64,000 nt of DNA from Druceiella hillmani (GCA_039881145.1 JAYKKI010000027.1:20719001-20783000); one strand, 5' to 3'. Shown: positions 1 through 13,367, counted from the stretch's first letter. Made by a program: numbers and translations. The notes: generated from the sequence alone by a model not told the origin.

Positions 1-530
1 ATTGAGGATATCATATAAAAACATAGAAAAGGAAGGCTGCGCCAGTCACCAATATTTAATCATTAAGGTCATGAGCGATACTTAGATATGTCATTTTTTT
101 AATACCGATAACATATCGAGTGCATATATCTCGAAGTGTTTACAGTTTATTGAGTAATATATGAAATCGTCCGTTAAAAACTTTCCAGAAAAATTAATTA
201 TTTTTTCCTCAAAGCGGCACTTTAAAATTTTCTTCCTTTTCATATGTTTTTAATCACATTACAAAATATAATCTATATTTTCTTCCACGACTCAAATTAT
301 CATAACACAATTGCATTGTATTATTGAATTTAAAGAAAAGGATATAGCGGAAGTTGAATGCACATCGGCTAAATGAGAGTTTGGCAGAATGAACGTAAAG
401 GATATACCATTGCCAGAATTTAATTTAAGAAGTTTCAATCACATGTAGGTATTGTAAGAATACACCACCTACATATGAGTGAAACCGTGAATACCAACAT
501 ATAAATATCAACATACTCGTAGTAAGTATG
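1..530. other. AT-rich intergenic DNA, no gene seen
   Basis: No coding frame or recognisable element. A short imperfect hairpin lies near 444-474, where ATGTAGGT is matched by ACCTACAT across a short loop. Otherwise unremarkable A+T-rich sequence. Confidence 0.5.
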
Positions 531-531
531 G

Positions 532-604
532 GCGTCTGTACCTTGGTTGTGGTTTTTGTGGATGAAGAGCGATGGTGAGCGTACTGACCATCGTTGGCAG
601 ACGC
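532..604. repeat. Nested inverted repeat, RNA-hairpin-like
   Basis: GCGTCTG (532-538) pairs with CAGACGC (598-604). Inside it CGATGGT (570-576) pairs with ACCATCG (587-593) around a 10-nt loop. The segment is more G+C-rich than its surroundings. No known RNA family was recognised; the structure is seen directly and its function is unknown. Confidence 0.5.
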
Positions 605-1370
605 ATGGTTTCTTTTAAGTCTAGATTGGCATTCCTTTACGAAAATTTTCGGTATTGGTCAGCTGAGTTCGCATTTGATGCAAAATAATTAAAAATATTA
701 AAATTGTTAGGTTTCGAGGAAGAAGGGAATAATAAACTGTTAAATTTATAAGAAAACTAAAAAAGAAACATATGTAATGTTCAAAAATTGAGAGGAAAAA
801 AGAATATTTTGTAACGAGAAGTTTACAAAATATTTGCAACTTTCTGTAGAACAATTTTAAAAGGGTTAGAGAAAATATAATTTTGTTTAATATCTGGAAA
901 TAATAAAAATAAACATATCATTTTTAAAGTTTCATTTACATTATCCTCAAGTTTATGTTTTAAAGTTTGGTTTTAATAATTTTTATGTAATGTGTCAAAA
1001 AAGACGGCGTTGTTCTATGAAACCAATAAAATCAAAATTTAGTCACTTTCTTTAAAGAACGAATACATTTTTACAATTACACATTGCGGTGTGATCACAT
1101 CGCTATTTATAAAATGATAGTGACCGATAGGGTGGCAGGTGACGGGGTGTTGTAGATAACCAAAATATGCGGAACTCGAAGGGAACCTTGCCCGAATATT
1201 TTCCAACACTGTTGGTAGCGGGTCCACTTTGGTCGCCTGTCATCTGTTCAAAATTTGCAATGGTGACCCATTCAATTCATCAATGAAGTAAGAAATGATG
1301 ATGCATATAAATATTTTTGACTATATGTATGACTAAATATAATAAAAAGGGCACTGAGGTAAATCGAAAC

Positions 1371-1932
1371 AACATAAAACAAGTTACATCAATTACGTTA
1401 CTTTCCAGTTTTTAACTTTAAGACATACACAGTTAATTTTTAATGTTAGTTGGTGACCACTTTCGTGAAATTACTTCGTTTTTCAAAGAATATTCAGATA
1501 AAAGAATCTCTAAATTCTGTTCTTCAGTGGGTATTTCCTTTTTAATTTAGGTAGGTACGATATTTAAAGAAAATGTAATTTTTTAAGAATTTTTTAAGAA
1601 AATTCTATTCAATTTCACTTAAATATAAATAAAAGTAAAAGATAAAAAGAAGTTTCCAGTATCACATAAATATGAATCACCTCTCCAAATTTATAAGAAG
1701 TTGTTATTGTGCCCATTTATCGGCCTGCAGATCAAATAAACCTAGCCAACTTAAAAAAAATTAGGAACAGAAAATTATGGTCAAATTATTGTATAATTTT
1801 GTGAATATAGTGATAAAAAATCAATTTCCTTTAACGAATAGTTTTTTTTATTTTTGTTGACAGTAAGTGACCTGTCAATGTTGGAGTACAAACATTTTGT
1901 CCAGAATATTAAAACAAATTATTATTACGTAA
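1371..1932 (+). repeat. Dispersed repeat R1, copy 1
   Basis: About 560 bp that reappears in reverse complement at 14397-14984. Shared landmarks include TTAGTTGGTGACCAC near 1446, TAAGAAGTTGTTATTGTGCC near 1695 and a block around 1880-1915 with GGAGTACAAACATTTTGTCC. The similarity is collinear with small indels. No coding potential was found in either copy, so this is an unclassified, probably non-autonomous transposable element. Confidence 0.75.
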
Positions 1933-2045
1933 TTATTTCAAAATGCATAAATTGCACAAATTTTTCAAAATTCCACAAAAAAATTTTATAATTTTATATC
2001 ATAACAGAAAGTGCAATTTTAACTTACTGTAATATTTATTATCCA

Positions 2046-2100
2046 GAATGTACTAAATAATAGTATATACTGTAATATAATATTGTTATTTAGTACATTC
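2046..2100. repeat. Perfect 15-bp inverted repeat hairpin
   Basis: GAATGTACTAAATAA (2046-2060) is the exact reverse complement of 2086-2100, with a 25-nt AT-rich loop. It could be a small foldback element or a precursor-like RNA hairpin. Nothing else supports a function. Confidence 0.6.
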
Positions 2101-2204
2101 ATTTAATACGTTTAACTGTAATTCCAATAAACCGAAATCGAACCTAGCCGTTGCCAATAAACCTGCTTGGGACACAAAAAATTAAAGATGTCCAAGTAAA
2201 GAGG

Positions 2205-2335
2205 ATATATTATCCAATGTGCAACGTGTAGCATCCGACAGCCTTCCTCCAATCGGGCGTCGCATGAATCAAGTGCCGGCACTCAACTAACCATTAATCG
2301 CATCAGTACTCCTTCCAAATTGAATACACTATGAG
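2205..2335 (+). repeat. Dispersed repeat R3, copy 1
   Basis: Similar in the same orientation to 26035-26150. Both contain a GCATNAATCAAGTGC block followed by an ATTAATCG core and a short T-rich tract. It is relatively G+C-rich for the window. Unclassified. Confidence 0.55.
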
Positions 2336-2768
2336 CTCATATACCTCTTCCTTATGTCTACTTAATATGTTTTGTTCGCATATTACAAGAATTGTAAATA
2401 AACGATGAAAATAACTGAGATTTAGTGGAAAACTATTATTGATTTAGAGGTGAAAGAGTATATTTAGGAATTCAGTCATTCCATGCAATACAGAAACATG
2501 ATTATTATTTTAATACGTTTAGTGTTTATAAATTAGAAGAAACATCATTTACTAACGTTTACGGGACTTCGCTTATTTCTGTGTATATTTTCTCGTTTTC
2601 ATATATTCGAAATTCAATAAATGATCGGTATGTGAATGAAAGGAAATGCACACTTATTTGCCAGGTTGAGTTAAAAGTTTTTGTTCGAAGAAAAAAGTAG
2701 GATTACCCTTTGTCTAATTATTGCCGACTTTTTTACTTCTTCATTGTAAAATCACTTTCCACCACAGC

Positions 2769-2954
2769 CTTTTTTAAGATTCAGAGAAGGTTGTGGTCAC
2801 TAGATGTCATATAGAGTGGATTGTCAATTTTTTCAAACATGTACTCCTTAGTGACAGCGAAGCGGTGCACGGGCGTATTGTAATGAAGAGGCAACATATC
2901 TTTGCTGAGTCAGTTCCTGCTTTTATTCCTAATTGCTTCTCTCAATTAATGCAA
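2769..2954 (-). pseudogene. mariner-type transposase relic (third catalytic Asp region)
   Basis: The minus-strand frame reads LREAIRNKSRN, a stop, LSKDMLPLHYNTPVHR, then NPLYMTSSDHNLL, a stop and ILKK. This follows the mariner pattern LREAVRRKRP...HHDNAPAH...PPYSPDLAP.DFFLFPKLKK. The catalytic Asp of HDNAPAH is replaced by Tyr, and three in-frame stops interrupt the frame (near 2946-2948, 2913-2915 and 2781-2783). The element is dead. The HDNAPAH variant differs from the DNARPH type seen in the other relics of this window, suggesting a separate mariner subfamily. Family assignment is from motif recognition only. Confidence 0.7.
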
Positions 2955-3648
2955 TATAATGGTATAGGATTGTTCATGAATTGGATTTTCCTTTCGTTTT
3001 GGATATGATTAACCCACCCCTTTAGTGATTAATCCATTTTACATTACCAGTTACATTTCTATCCAGAGCACTTGAAGGGTTTTTATCAACTCCACCAGAC
3101 ATTTATTTTTTAAATAACCGCGAGCATTCGCAAGAAGCCAGTTTGTTCTAAATTTTAATACCTTAAATTGGTCGTGGTAAATAGTATCTACGGTAAGTAA
3201 GTAAATTGGTAAGTTACCATTTTTACTTTTATTTCACCATTCCCCTGATAAAACTTTTCCAATCTTTTCCACGTTTCTTTATATGGTTGCTTTATTTGGT
3301 CGGCCCCCGTTATGGTAATTTTGGATGCTTCCCTTGCTTTGTTAAATTTATCTTTACCATTTTCAAGTAGTCGATAATGACATATTTTGAGGTACGTACC
3401 GAATATTTGTATAATGAATATTAAAATCTTAGGCAATTTTATAAATTCTACTTATCACGCAGACTACGTCTTCTGAATTTTGTGGGAATATTAATATATC
3501 TGGTTTAGAGGTGAGTGCTAACCCACAACGCAGGCACACTGCCGTGAGCGGAAACTGTATGCGGACGTGTCAATCGTCTTGAGGTGTAAAAAAATCTTGT
3601 GTTTTCACTTATTGATAGAAACTGTTTTATTACTTATCGATTCCATAT

Positions 3649-3813
3649 TATTATACCACAATTATTATACCACATTAGGAGCACAATACATTTTGAAATA
3701 ACTTATTTTTGCATATTATTAAAATACCAAAATAGACGATTACAAGAAAATATTTAAAGCATGTTTTTATCTTCCGACCCTTTTATCGACCATGACAATA
3801 TTGTGGTATAATA
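3649..3813. mobile_element. MITE-like element with 14-bp terminal inverted repeats
   Basis: TATTATACCACAAT (3649-3662) is repeated in inverse at 3800-3813, bounding about 165 bp of AT-rich non-coding DNA. The left terminus is partly duplicated in tandem (ATTATTATACCACA twice). No clear target duplication was identified. Confidence 0.5.
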
Positions 3814-3829
3814 GTAAAATATACATTTA

Positions 3830-4530
3830 TTTAGATTTTTTGTTGAATTCAGTTTATATAACTAAATAAAATCGGACTGATGCCAGCTTTTTCAACTAAT
3901 AACTTCAATTATTTCTGTAAAAATCTTTCCTTCAATTTTTTTTGAAATAATTTGAACCAGTAATATTGAAAAATTCATATCAAAAGGTTATGGAATTAAA
4001 AGTAATCAATAATCATATGAAAAATTAAAACTTATTGATTTTGTTACAGTTAGGAAAAATTTGTTATTTGCGAAACAACATTTTTAAAAAGTCAGAAATC
4101 TAAACATGATTTTTGAATGCTGCCATGAGTCTAGTTCTTTCTTGTGATATAAATTGAATTAAATAGAAAATTTATATTTATTATTAGTGTATTTACTATT
4201 TTTGTTTGTCATTCCTATTGCCATGGTATTATTATGATCGACAAAACGGTTGTAAGATAAATACATGGTTTAAACATATTCTTTTCATTGTATTTTTTGG
4301 CATTTTTGAAAATTATGGTTATTGAATTGATAAGCAATAAAATAATAGGTTTCTATAAATAAGTAAAAACATACAATTTTTTCAACTTACAAGATTTTGC
4401 CACCTCCAATTTTGTTTACTAGGATGCAAGACAACATTATATTTTTCAGGACACGGAACAGATGATAATCCAATGACCAAATGAATTAAACCGCACCTCA
4501 ATCCTGTTACTTCCTAAGTTGAGCTCGTCT
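3830..4530. other. AT-rich spacer, nothing recognised
   Basis: No open frame, repeat partner or structured motif was found in this stretch. Confidence 0.5.
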
Positions 4531-4610
4531 GAATTGACATAAGCTCGAGCATTCCCAGCAGTCAATTTGCAGAACTAGCAGATGTTTAGGTTAGCGAAAA
4601 TAGTTTCCCT

Positions 4611-4811
4611 TTAATTTAAATATTCGTATATGTCATACCATGTGTACGTGTTCCACCAGCACCACAACGGAACCTTATGATTGTGGATCCAATTTGGGTC
4701 TTCTCTGGACTGAACTGATTTTGTTTTCTCGCAGTAACTAGTAAAAAATTCAGCTTTCATCACCAGCGATAACATAGCTCTGAAACTCTCTGTTTCTGGA
4801 CCAGGAAACAA
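4611..4811 (-). pseudogene. Possible mariner-like transposase fragment (central domain)
   Basis: A 66-codon minus-strand frame contains EDPNWIHNHKVPLWCWWN. This resembles the stretch before and including the WWD-type motif of mariner/Tc1 transposases. Block B carries a matching but interrupted segment near 31950-32060, just upstream of a clearer mariner C-terminal relic (31581-31817). No complete catalytic triad is visible. The assignment is tentative. Confidence 0.4.
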
Positions 4812-4989
4812 TGTCTAGTCGATAAATACGAGGACAAAACGGTCATCATTATTCAGTCTATGAAGTATCCATTGCTAAGCATATGAAGCTATTTCTTTAT
4901 AGTTTTATGACAGCAACTGAGTATTTGAAATAGTCTGAGCGTGGCTATCTCGAGTGTCCTTCATTATTCATGTTAGTATCTCCGGAAAC

Positions 4990-6060
4990 GAAACAATTAA
5001 ACCAGAGGTTAAGAAAATCGCTCGCGTTAGTGGTAAATAATGGATAGTATCAAAATAGAAACTCGTAGGTTTTGACTTGAAATATTCATCAACAAACTTT
5101 CTTTTTCATCAATCTCGAACGGTCAACTCCACATTCTATAAAGGGAATGTAGAAATATTTCCCATTCCAGTACCCTCAAATTTAATCAAAGTATTCTTGC
5201 AATGTGCAGAATCATTATGATACAAAGAGAAAAGTTTATAATTGATAAGTATTTCTGACGGTAATCCAGTTCTAAATTTTCAAGTTAAATGCAGAACATT
5301 ATTTTGGTAATAATTACGTTTCTAAAAAGTATTTTCCATTAGATAAGATTCCATGGATATTTCACTAAAAATACACTATTAAATTTTTCTGATGGATTCA
5401 ATTTCAGGATTCCGCACCCAAATGAAGAAAAATGGACCCTGTTCGTCCTTCTGTCTGTCCATCCTTGTTTATTATAGCCTCATAGTTGCTACAGTTTTAA
5501 TCCTAGGTGCATGTAGTTTTGCAAATAAATGCAACATATAAGTACTTCCCGCAGTAGTGGGAGTGAAAATAATTATTGCTCGCGTCCTATAGAGAAGCGG
5601 TATTATTGAACAGATTTTTCTAAAATTAATGGGACGTTTCTATAACGATTTTCCATTTTTAAGTCCTTCTTTTTTAACCACAGGTTTGGAAAATCTAAAT
5701 AAATGCAGAATATTAGCACTTATAATCGAGTATATTAGCACTTGTACTTGAATATTACAACTTGTAAATAAAAGTTTTTGGATAAACCCCTATTAACAAC
5801 TCCACGAAATATGGAAAACGATGGAACTGTACTTCATGCATTCCGACATATACCTTGCGTGCATTCCGACATATATGCCATTTTTGGCAGCAGTTTGTCT
5901 CTTTTTGATAATTTTGCAAGCGCTTACAAGTAAGTTTCACATACATAACCTACTTCTCATCCTCAGTAATAAGGTGGTTTACCCAGATTAACGAATGCCA
6001 AACATATGATTTTGGGGGAAAGAAACACCATATTTGTAGTTTAGCTTATCTAATGTAAAT
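4990..6060 (-). pseudogene. mariner-type transposase pseudogene, interrupted
   Basis: Read on the minus strand, pieces of a mariner transposase appear in order. A degraded WVPHEL-like region lies near 6000-6050. WVNHLITEDEK follows, with the expected Trp turned into TAG (5950-5952). VMYVKLTCKR and then PYFVELLIGVYPKTFIYKL match the GVVYFELLP..QTI..Y..QL region. After about 450 bp without match (roughly 5250-5750), HNDSA/HIAR and LEWEIFLHSLY match DNARPHVA...LGWE.L.HPPY. FVDEYFKSKPTSFYF and IHYLPLTR match the C-terminal FF..KP..F...GI..LP.RW. Stops and at least two frameshifts make it non-functional. The matching relic in block B is at 33010-33990. Confidence 0.75.
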
Positions 6061-7589
6061 GTATCTCTACTATAGGAGCATTCAAGTTGGGCAATCAATG
6101 CTTACCTGGAAAGTCTGGAATTTTCTTCATTAGTCATTATAATTTGTCAAAACCAAAATGAACCAGTCACTTAGACCTAGGTTGGTCACTTAACGTGTAA
6201 TTACTATTCTGGAAAAAGCATGAAACGCCATTTGCAGTAGCCTCAGGCACATCATTGGGTAAAACTCAGGGACATAGGCTACGTGTGACTTCTATTCCAG
6301 CTTATTCAAATTAATAAATTAGAATTAACAAAGCAAACAGTCATGTTTATGTTTACAATTTTTCTATACTCACTCATCAACAATTAAACCATAAATAAAT
6401 TTATATATTTAATACGTGCTAGGCCGTAAACTATTCTCAATACTTCTTAAAAAATCTAGATTTAAAAATAATCTCATTATTAATTATCAACTTGATACAT
6501 TCAAAAATAGAATCATGTAGACAGATAGCGCCAAACGCCACTTCACTGTGAACATCGGAAAAAATCTGGTCAGCCAAGCCAATTTAGAAAAATATTTTTA
6601 CCAACATGGAATATGTTATATCTATTTACGAAATTTGATTTACATTCAGAGCCATAATTTTTATTTGCATTCAGACCCAGAACCTCCATTAAATATTAGA
6701 GATAGGCAGTTTTGTTTTGGAGCATATTACGCAGAATCGTAACTAACTTTGCTTTACCGATTTTCATATCGAGAAGAAACATATTGATATAGAAAATATT
6801 AACATATTAATCTCAAGGAAACCTAAGGCCATAAATTATGACACTTATGTGCAAACTTTTTAATATCACTTTATTTCAAACATTATTCACAGGTATATTT
6901 AGTTGCGAACTAAGCTGGTAACAAAACAATTGTCCTAAATTTTAATTGATTTTGGAAACACACAGCTAGAAATTTTACAGCTTCTGATGTATTTAGTGAA
7001 AAAAATTATAAAATCATTACTGTAGCTCTTTTTAAGTAAGAAACGATTTAAAAGTTTGTAATTAATGTTTTGTTGGTAAACTTCAAATAAAGGAAAAAAT
7101 TATAAAAAAAAACTAAGAAGTCTTTTTTCCATAAGCCTCACAACTTATTATCTTTAAATTATTTGAAATGATCTGCTCTCACATTCAATGATATTTAACA
7201 ACTAAATTTAAAATATATTTGATTAGTCGCTCTTGCAGTTTACTTTTGATGAATTTGTATGTGTTTCGTTAAAATGTGTATTAACTATTACATAAAGCTT
7301 CGTTGCATTTTCTATAAGAGTCAGAATAACTGCAATTCACATATACACATTAATTACTCAGGTTTAGTATTAGGCTATATAAATTTGGTTGCTACCTATT
7401 TTATCACCTGTATCTATCAATACATTTAATGAAACTGTAGAGTTTGTCTCGTGTATATATTACGAATAGGTCTGCGTTCTGGTACACATATTTTAAGATA
7501 TTAACGAAATAATAGTTTTACAAGGGATTGTAAGATATTTACGCAAGAATGGTTATATAATGGGAACATAACAAAAGCAACAGTGTACA

Positions 7590-7870
7590 AAAATATTGTT
7601 TTTGGAATTTTTATCTGTTTGTCTGTGAGTCTACTTATTTATTAGCACGCAAGAGCGAAAGAGATTTTGACTGAGTTTTCTATTTGGTAACAAATAGGCT
7701 ATATTTTATTGCATTTGACCAACCAAAAAAAAGATATGCAATTTGATTTTTCAAAATAAAGCGTGTTTTCCTAAAAAGTTTATTTTTATAATTATTTTAA
7801 CGGATAGCATTACGTGTATCAATCTTATATTTAAATTAAATTTTTTCCAAAGGTCCATGCAAAGGAAATC
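7590..7870 (+). repeat. Dispersed repeat R4, copy 1
   Basis: Similar in the same orientation to 45025-45310. Shared blocks include the segment with CTATATTTTATT(G/A)CA(A/T)TTGACCAA followed by a poly-A run, and a block with A(C/G)TACGTGTAT. It lies in the part of block A that is missing from block B. Confidence 0.55.
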
Positions 7871-8959
7871 TCGGGCACAGTTAATGATATATTTATATTT
7901 GTAATATAATTACATTATATTATGGTGTGATAATATGTATTATCGCTATTTCAATACTGTATCATAAAGGAAACAATTTTTGACACGTTCTTCACATTAC
8001 TGAAACCGGAAACGTCAGAATAAGAATTGAATCCTGTAAACCATTTATTGTCCTTTCCAAGTGAGAGTAAAATGTCAGACAAAAGTTTATTGACAACGAC
8101 GCAAGCTGCTGAGTGTCATAAAATGTTTTGAACAAAGGTGACGTTAGCGGGAAGTGAAAAATCCTGCGAGGATAGAGGGCACCGAACAACAGAGGATTTA
8201 TTCATAGTGCTGATAAGAAAAATAATGGATTGGAGTAGTAGCTATGAAAGAGAATACAACGTATTTCCAAATAAAATACAATGTTAACATAATAGGAAAA
8301 AAGTATGTTTATGAAAGCGAATATATTACCTTTTTAAAATATGAAGAAATTTTTAATAAGAAATAAATATAACAATACAAATCTAACAATGTACCTGAGT
8401 TTTTCGAAACTGTTGCAAAAAATAGACTATACCAATTATTCTTTTTAACGTGTAGCTTTTGAATAAATTAATCAAAAATAAACTTTTAGTGAGCGTTAAC
8501 AATCGTTTTATGTTATGTAAATTAACGTCTTTTTTGGCAACTCTGTGGAGCTTCAATTTTCATGAATTAGTATGTTATGTGTGTATTTACAGAATATAAA
8601 GTTACACACTCTTTACTTTTTCATTTTGCTAGTTCCAAGATTTCAAATTAGATATTTGATACGACAAGTGAAGAAGGTGAATAAAAAAATATATAAAGCC
8701 CAGTTGGAAAAGACCTGAAAAATGTAAAGCCTACATAAAGACAGAAAGAAAAAATTTGATGGGATAAACTTAAGAACTATTGAAAGAGGATAGTTGTAAG
8801 AGTTAAAACAGAATTTATCAAGAATAAGAACTGCATGAACAAGTTGTATGAACAAACAAAGATATCATTGAAGAAAAACTGACAGATGTTTTCATCTCAT
8901 ATTTCTACGAAATAACAATAAAAAAACCAAAATTAATAATAGCACCATTTGAGGCAAGA

Positions 8960-10100
8960 TTAAATTATATGATATTGGCACTCCCCAATAATAAAATAAT
9001 GTAAAAGTTAGGAAGGTGAAGTGATGCTAGACGAACTCGATAAATATTCAATCTTATGAAGTATCCTTTCTAAACAAACGATCCACCTTTTGAGGGTCAT
9101 ACATAGTCAGTCAAAAATAATGAAACAACACAGTTAGTCAAAAACAATGAATCACCTTTTTACCAAGAAACTTTTATTGATAATTCTTATACAATCATTT
9201 TTATTGGAATAAAAAGGATTTAAACAATTGAGTTTGATGATTTAGAGGTCGTATATTTAAGCTTCATATAGTAACCATGTTAAGAAATAATAAACTTAAT
9301 TATTTCCATATTGGAAGGCAATACTCCGATCTAAAGTTCTAGATTGATTTTGAATCTAAATAATAATTTTATCAATTAGAAAATGAAGTTGTAAAATAAA
9401 CTTTTGTCATATGATTTATATATGTAGTTTATTTGTAAAATGTGAAGACATAGTCCAGTTTTATTGGGGCATGACTGATTGATATAAAAAGAATTCATTT
9501 TTTTTCTCAGTAAGAGTTATTATTTGAAATTTAGTTAAGAGTTATTATCTTAAGTCACTTTACTTATAAAATGATGTCAATATTCAAATAAATTTAGCTA
9601 TATACTATATAGATAAACGCTAGAAAAATAATTATAATTATTAGATAATTATCTAATTTATGATATGCACATATAGTACTGTCTTAAAGTGCGTAATAAA
9701 AATGAAATAACTGCAGACTTATCTAAGACTAGACTAATTTGTGTAAAAAGGAAAAACGATAAAAGATAAATACTGAAAAGCTTTGATATAGAAACGTTGA
9801 TAGCTATGATTATATTAAATTAGTTGTTTATAAAATTTCGAAAATTGGGAAAAAACTGTACGGATGGTTCGTTACGAAATCATTTCAAATATTAAACATT
9901 CCTTTGATACGTTTTCATCGAAATGATTATATATTATGTAAAAGCAAATAAGTGATTTGATATAAAGCAAAACAGAAAAGTAGAACTAATATAACTGCCA
10001 CAGTGATTCCCGGAATTTTTGAAAATTTTTCGAAAATCTCTAATTGTAAAAGAGTTTGACCGCGTAAAGAAGAAAAACATATGGAAATTTTCTGAAGGTA
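8960..10100. other. AT-rich DNA, part of block A without a clear partner
   Basis: Lies between the matched segments 8640-8950 and 10110-10620, but I could not align it convincingly with block B. No gene or structured element was found. Confidence 0.45.
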
Positions 10101-11559
10101 AATGGTTTGTGGATTCCGATTACGGGAGAAAATGAGCGAAGTAACATACAAAATATGTATTAAGTCGAAAATTCAAAAAAGAAAATCCTGATAAAGAGCT
10201 TTATTAAATTTAATATAATAAAAACCTTCACAGCTTGCGGAAGAGGTTATAAACATTCTAATTTGGATACTACACGGATTAAGTAGTCAACCTAATAATA
10301 TACCTACACATAAAGACCAATGTGATAAGTCATGGTTGAGTCAGATTCATACTTAGAAAAACAAAGAAGTTTTGAGACTGATAAAAACACGTGAACGTAC
10401 ATGAAACTAAATATATGGAAGCAAGAAAGACATATCAAGACAAATTTTATTTAAGTGGGATATCATGAGATAAAGAATATCCTTCCCCTTCAGCCATATT
10501 TGTCAATGCTGAGGATCAGTTTCTTCGCCATGGGAAGCTTTCTCAAGACGTTGTGTCAGCAATTTCTGTTTTCGGTGTTCTTTATGGTATAGCTAGCAAC
10601 ATTTGTCGAACGTATCAGAGCTAATATTTAATTTTCTTTCTTCAACGTCATTCGGTGTATCGTTATCACTGGGCACTGTTTTGTTTCCTGCCGGTTATAA
10701 TTATAATAATTTTGCCTGTTTCATTTTCTCTTCTTATGTTCTGGATTTGACGGTCATTGTGTAAATATCTTACTGAACGTGTCACTTGTCTCAATTGATT
10801 TACGAGTTTTTTGATCTCAATTGTATTCCTTTATTCATAAAATTAAAATTAAAACATAAATTTTTTTTTAAATTCAATACTTTATTATTTGCGAAAGTCA
10901 AATAAAGATTAAAATAGATATTTTGAAGAAAATAACTCTGAATTTAGGAATTACAAAATTTTTTTCGTGCTTCGTTTACATTCAGTTTATGTACTGCTAA
11001 AATTTTAATTTGAGAGTTTTTTCGTTAGTTTTTCACACTTTTTTTAATGCGTTATAATTTTTGTTTTAAATTCGGTAATGTTCGTATGGTTAAATGTATT
11101 GAATATGTTTAAAAATAATTACAATCCCCTTCAGTTATTTAATTATTTTCTAGGGTCTCATTGTGGCACCTAAAACAAAGTTATATTTTACATTCATTGC
11201 ACTGAACAAAAATAATCATGTTTTGTTTTTATTGTTGTTTTTTCTTTTTATTTTGAATATAATGTATGGATGAAGCGAGACTTAATTCAAGTATTAATAC
11301 CGAGTCGTTATAATACCGTTGCTCGGTACAAACGTTCCTACATTATTTTACATAAAATCTTGTATGTCAATGTTAGTTTCATATTCGATCGACATGAATG
11401 GATTTATGCTAAAAATAACTGTTGTAAAATCTACGTATTTATATACATTAACTTTTTCCAAATGATTTTGTATTCTTTTCTGGGTGATCTCGTTTTTGTT
11501 TTCAATTACAAAAGAGGACGCTCATGTTGTGAGACGTCTTGGGCCCTGGAATAAAAAGA

Positions 11560-12140
11560 GTGCAGAAATTAAATTTACATTATTTAAAAGCTTAAAATTA
11601 TTCTAAATATATTTAATAAATATTCGGATTTTATTGAGTTGCGGGTTAACCGTGTTCTATTTATGTAATTAAATGTTTACATAAATGGATCATGGTTATA
11701 AAGATTTTGTGCCACCTAGCTCACTGTTTCAACTTTCAATTGTTCGACTTTCACATTGCATTTGTTATTGTTACGCTTTTAAAGATCAATGAGCAACGTT
11801 TTCCCCAATTCAAACATGTGTTATTTGAAAGATTAAAATTATTGTAATTAAATATGATAAACATTTTGTTACTTATTTGCAATTGTTTTTCAAATATTTG
11901 CAAAAATAGATTGTGGTTGGATCAAATCTTCAAATCTTAGCGTCACCTAATATCACGTCACTTTTGAGTGATATACTTTACCATCCTATTTTTTTACGCT
12001 GTGAAATATAAACGTCTTTACCTTATTCACAGTTATCATACCTATTATCTTCTGTCATAAAATCGTACCAAAAAAACGGATTTATCAAGAGACAGCATAA
12101 TGAAAACACTCAGTTGTGGCAATTACGGTGTTTAAATTTT
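11560..12140. other. AT-rich DNA, nothing recognised
   Basis: No open frame or repeat of note before the minisatellite that follows. Confidence 0.45.
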
Positions 12141-12149
12141 AACACAACA

Positions 12150-12780
12150 ATTTTTGTATTAAAATAATTATTTATATTCTCTAATTTATTTATTGTGTAT
12201 TATTGATTGAAAGTGTCATCGCAAAATTAGTCGATAGTTGTTTTTTACTTTTCTGTTACGTACTGTAATTATTTATGTTCTCTGATTAATTTATTTATTG
12301 TGTATTATTGATTGAAAGTGTCATTGCAAAATTAGTCGATAGTTTTTTTTACTTTTCTGTTACTGTAATTATTTATGTTCTCTGATTAATTTATTTATTG
12401 TGTATTATTGATTGAAAGTGTCATTGCAAAATTATTCGATAGTTCTTTTTTGCTTTTTTGTTACTTACTATAATTATTTATGTTCAATGATTAATTTATT
12501 TATTGGGTATTATTGATTGTAAGTATCATTGCAAAATTAGTCGATAGTTCTTTTTTGCTTTTCTGTTACTTACTGTAATTATTTATGTTCTCTGATTAAT
12601 GTATTTATTGTGTATTATTGATTGAAAATATCATTGCAAAATTAGTCGATAGTTCTTTTTGCTTTTCTGTTACTTACTGTAATTATTTATGTTCTCTGAT
12701 TAATTAATTTATTGTGTATCATTGATTGAAAGTGTCATTGCAAAATTAGTCGCTAGTTATTTTTTGCCTTTCTGTTACTA
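12150..12780. repeat. Minisatellite, six ~104-bp units
   Basis: The segment TTGATTGAAAGTGTCATTGC recurs near 12203, 12308, 12408, 12513, 12618 and 12722 with small variants. Each unit is followed by a TCGATAGTT box, a T-rich tract and TTCTGTTAC. The array is private to block A, since block B lacks it at the equivalent place, so it expanded after the duplication. Confidence 0.9.
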
Positions 12781-13195
12781 CAATAAACAGTAGCTGAATT
12801 TTATGTTCATTTTCTTTTATTACAATAATATACCAATTGGAGTTACTGACAATAATTAAGTTAGCTTATTTCCACCAGTACACGTTCGTCTATCCATCCG
12901 TTTGTGACAGCATCATAGCTTTGTAATTTTAAGATCGATTGTAATCAAATGTTACAGGAAGTTGTGGTTTAATTAAATAAACACATACAAAGTCAATAAA
13001 TATAGAATTTTTTTAAAAATATCTCGCCATATGTCCAACTTGTAGATGATTTTTTTCTACCAAACCTCATCCAGGTTAAGGAATGTGTGGCCTTTTAAGC
13101 TTTCTTGTTGCAAGATAAACAAGTTCATGCTTTGTCGAAGATTAAGTGAGATGGCCAGTTCACTGGTAGTTGACTTAATATTACACACACATATG

Positions 13196-13285
13196 TATGT
13201 GTATATACATATATATATATATATATATATTACACTTATGTATATACACTATATATATATATATATGCTACACTTATATATATAC

Positions 13286-13367
<82 letters not shown>

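Larger units (their letters stand above)
4540..13080 (+). repeat. Block A of a large diverged direct duplication
   Basis: Successive landmarks recur in the same order and orientation in block B (31930-42065): 5085-5400 with 33030-33365, 5440-6250 with 33470-34105, 6835-7300 with 34620-35110, 7985-8530 with 35200-35890, 8640-8950 with 37345-37560, 10110-10620 with 39240-39890, 10640-10870 with 40600-40890, 11200-11420 with 41560-41800, and 12885-13080 with 41935-42065. Offsets drift from about 27 to 30 kb through indels. Block A has a private ~650-bp segment at 7320-7970 and the minisatellite at 12150-12780. Apart from mariner relics at the left end, no coding content was recognised. Confidence 0.8.

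Noticed and set aside
11270..11554. 94-codon plus-strand frame
   Set aside because: The equivalent place in block B does not keep the frame, arguing against coding.
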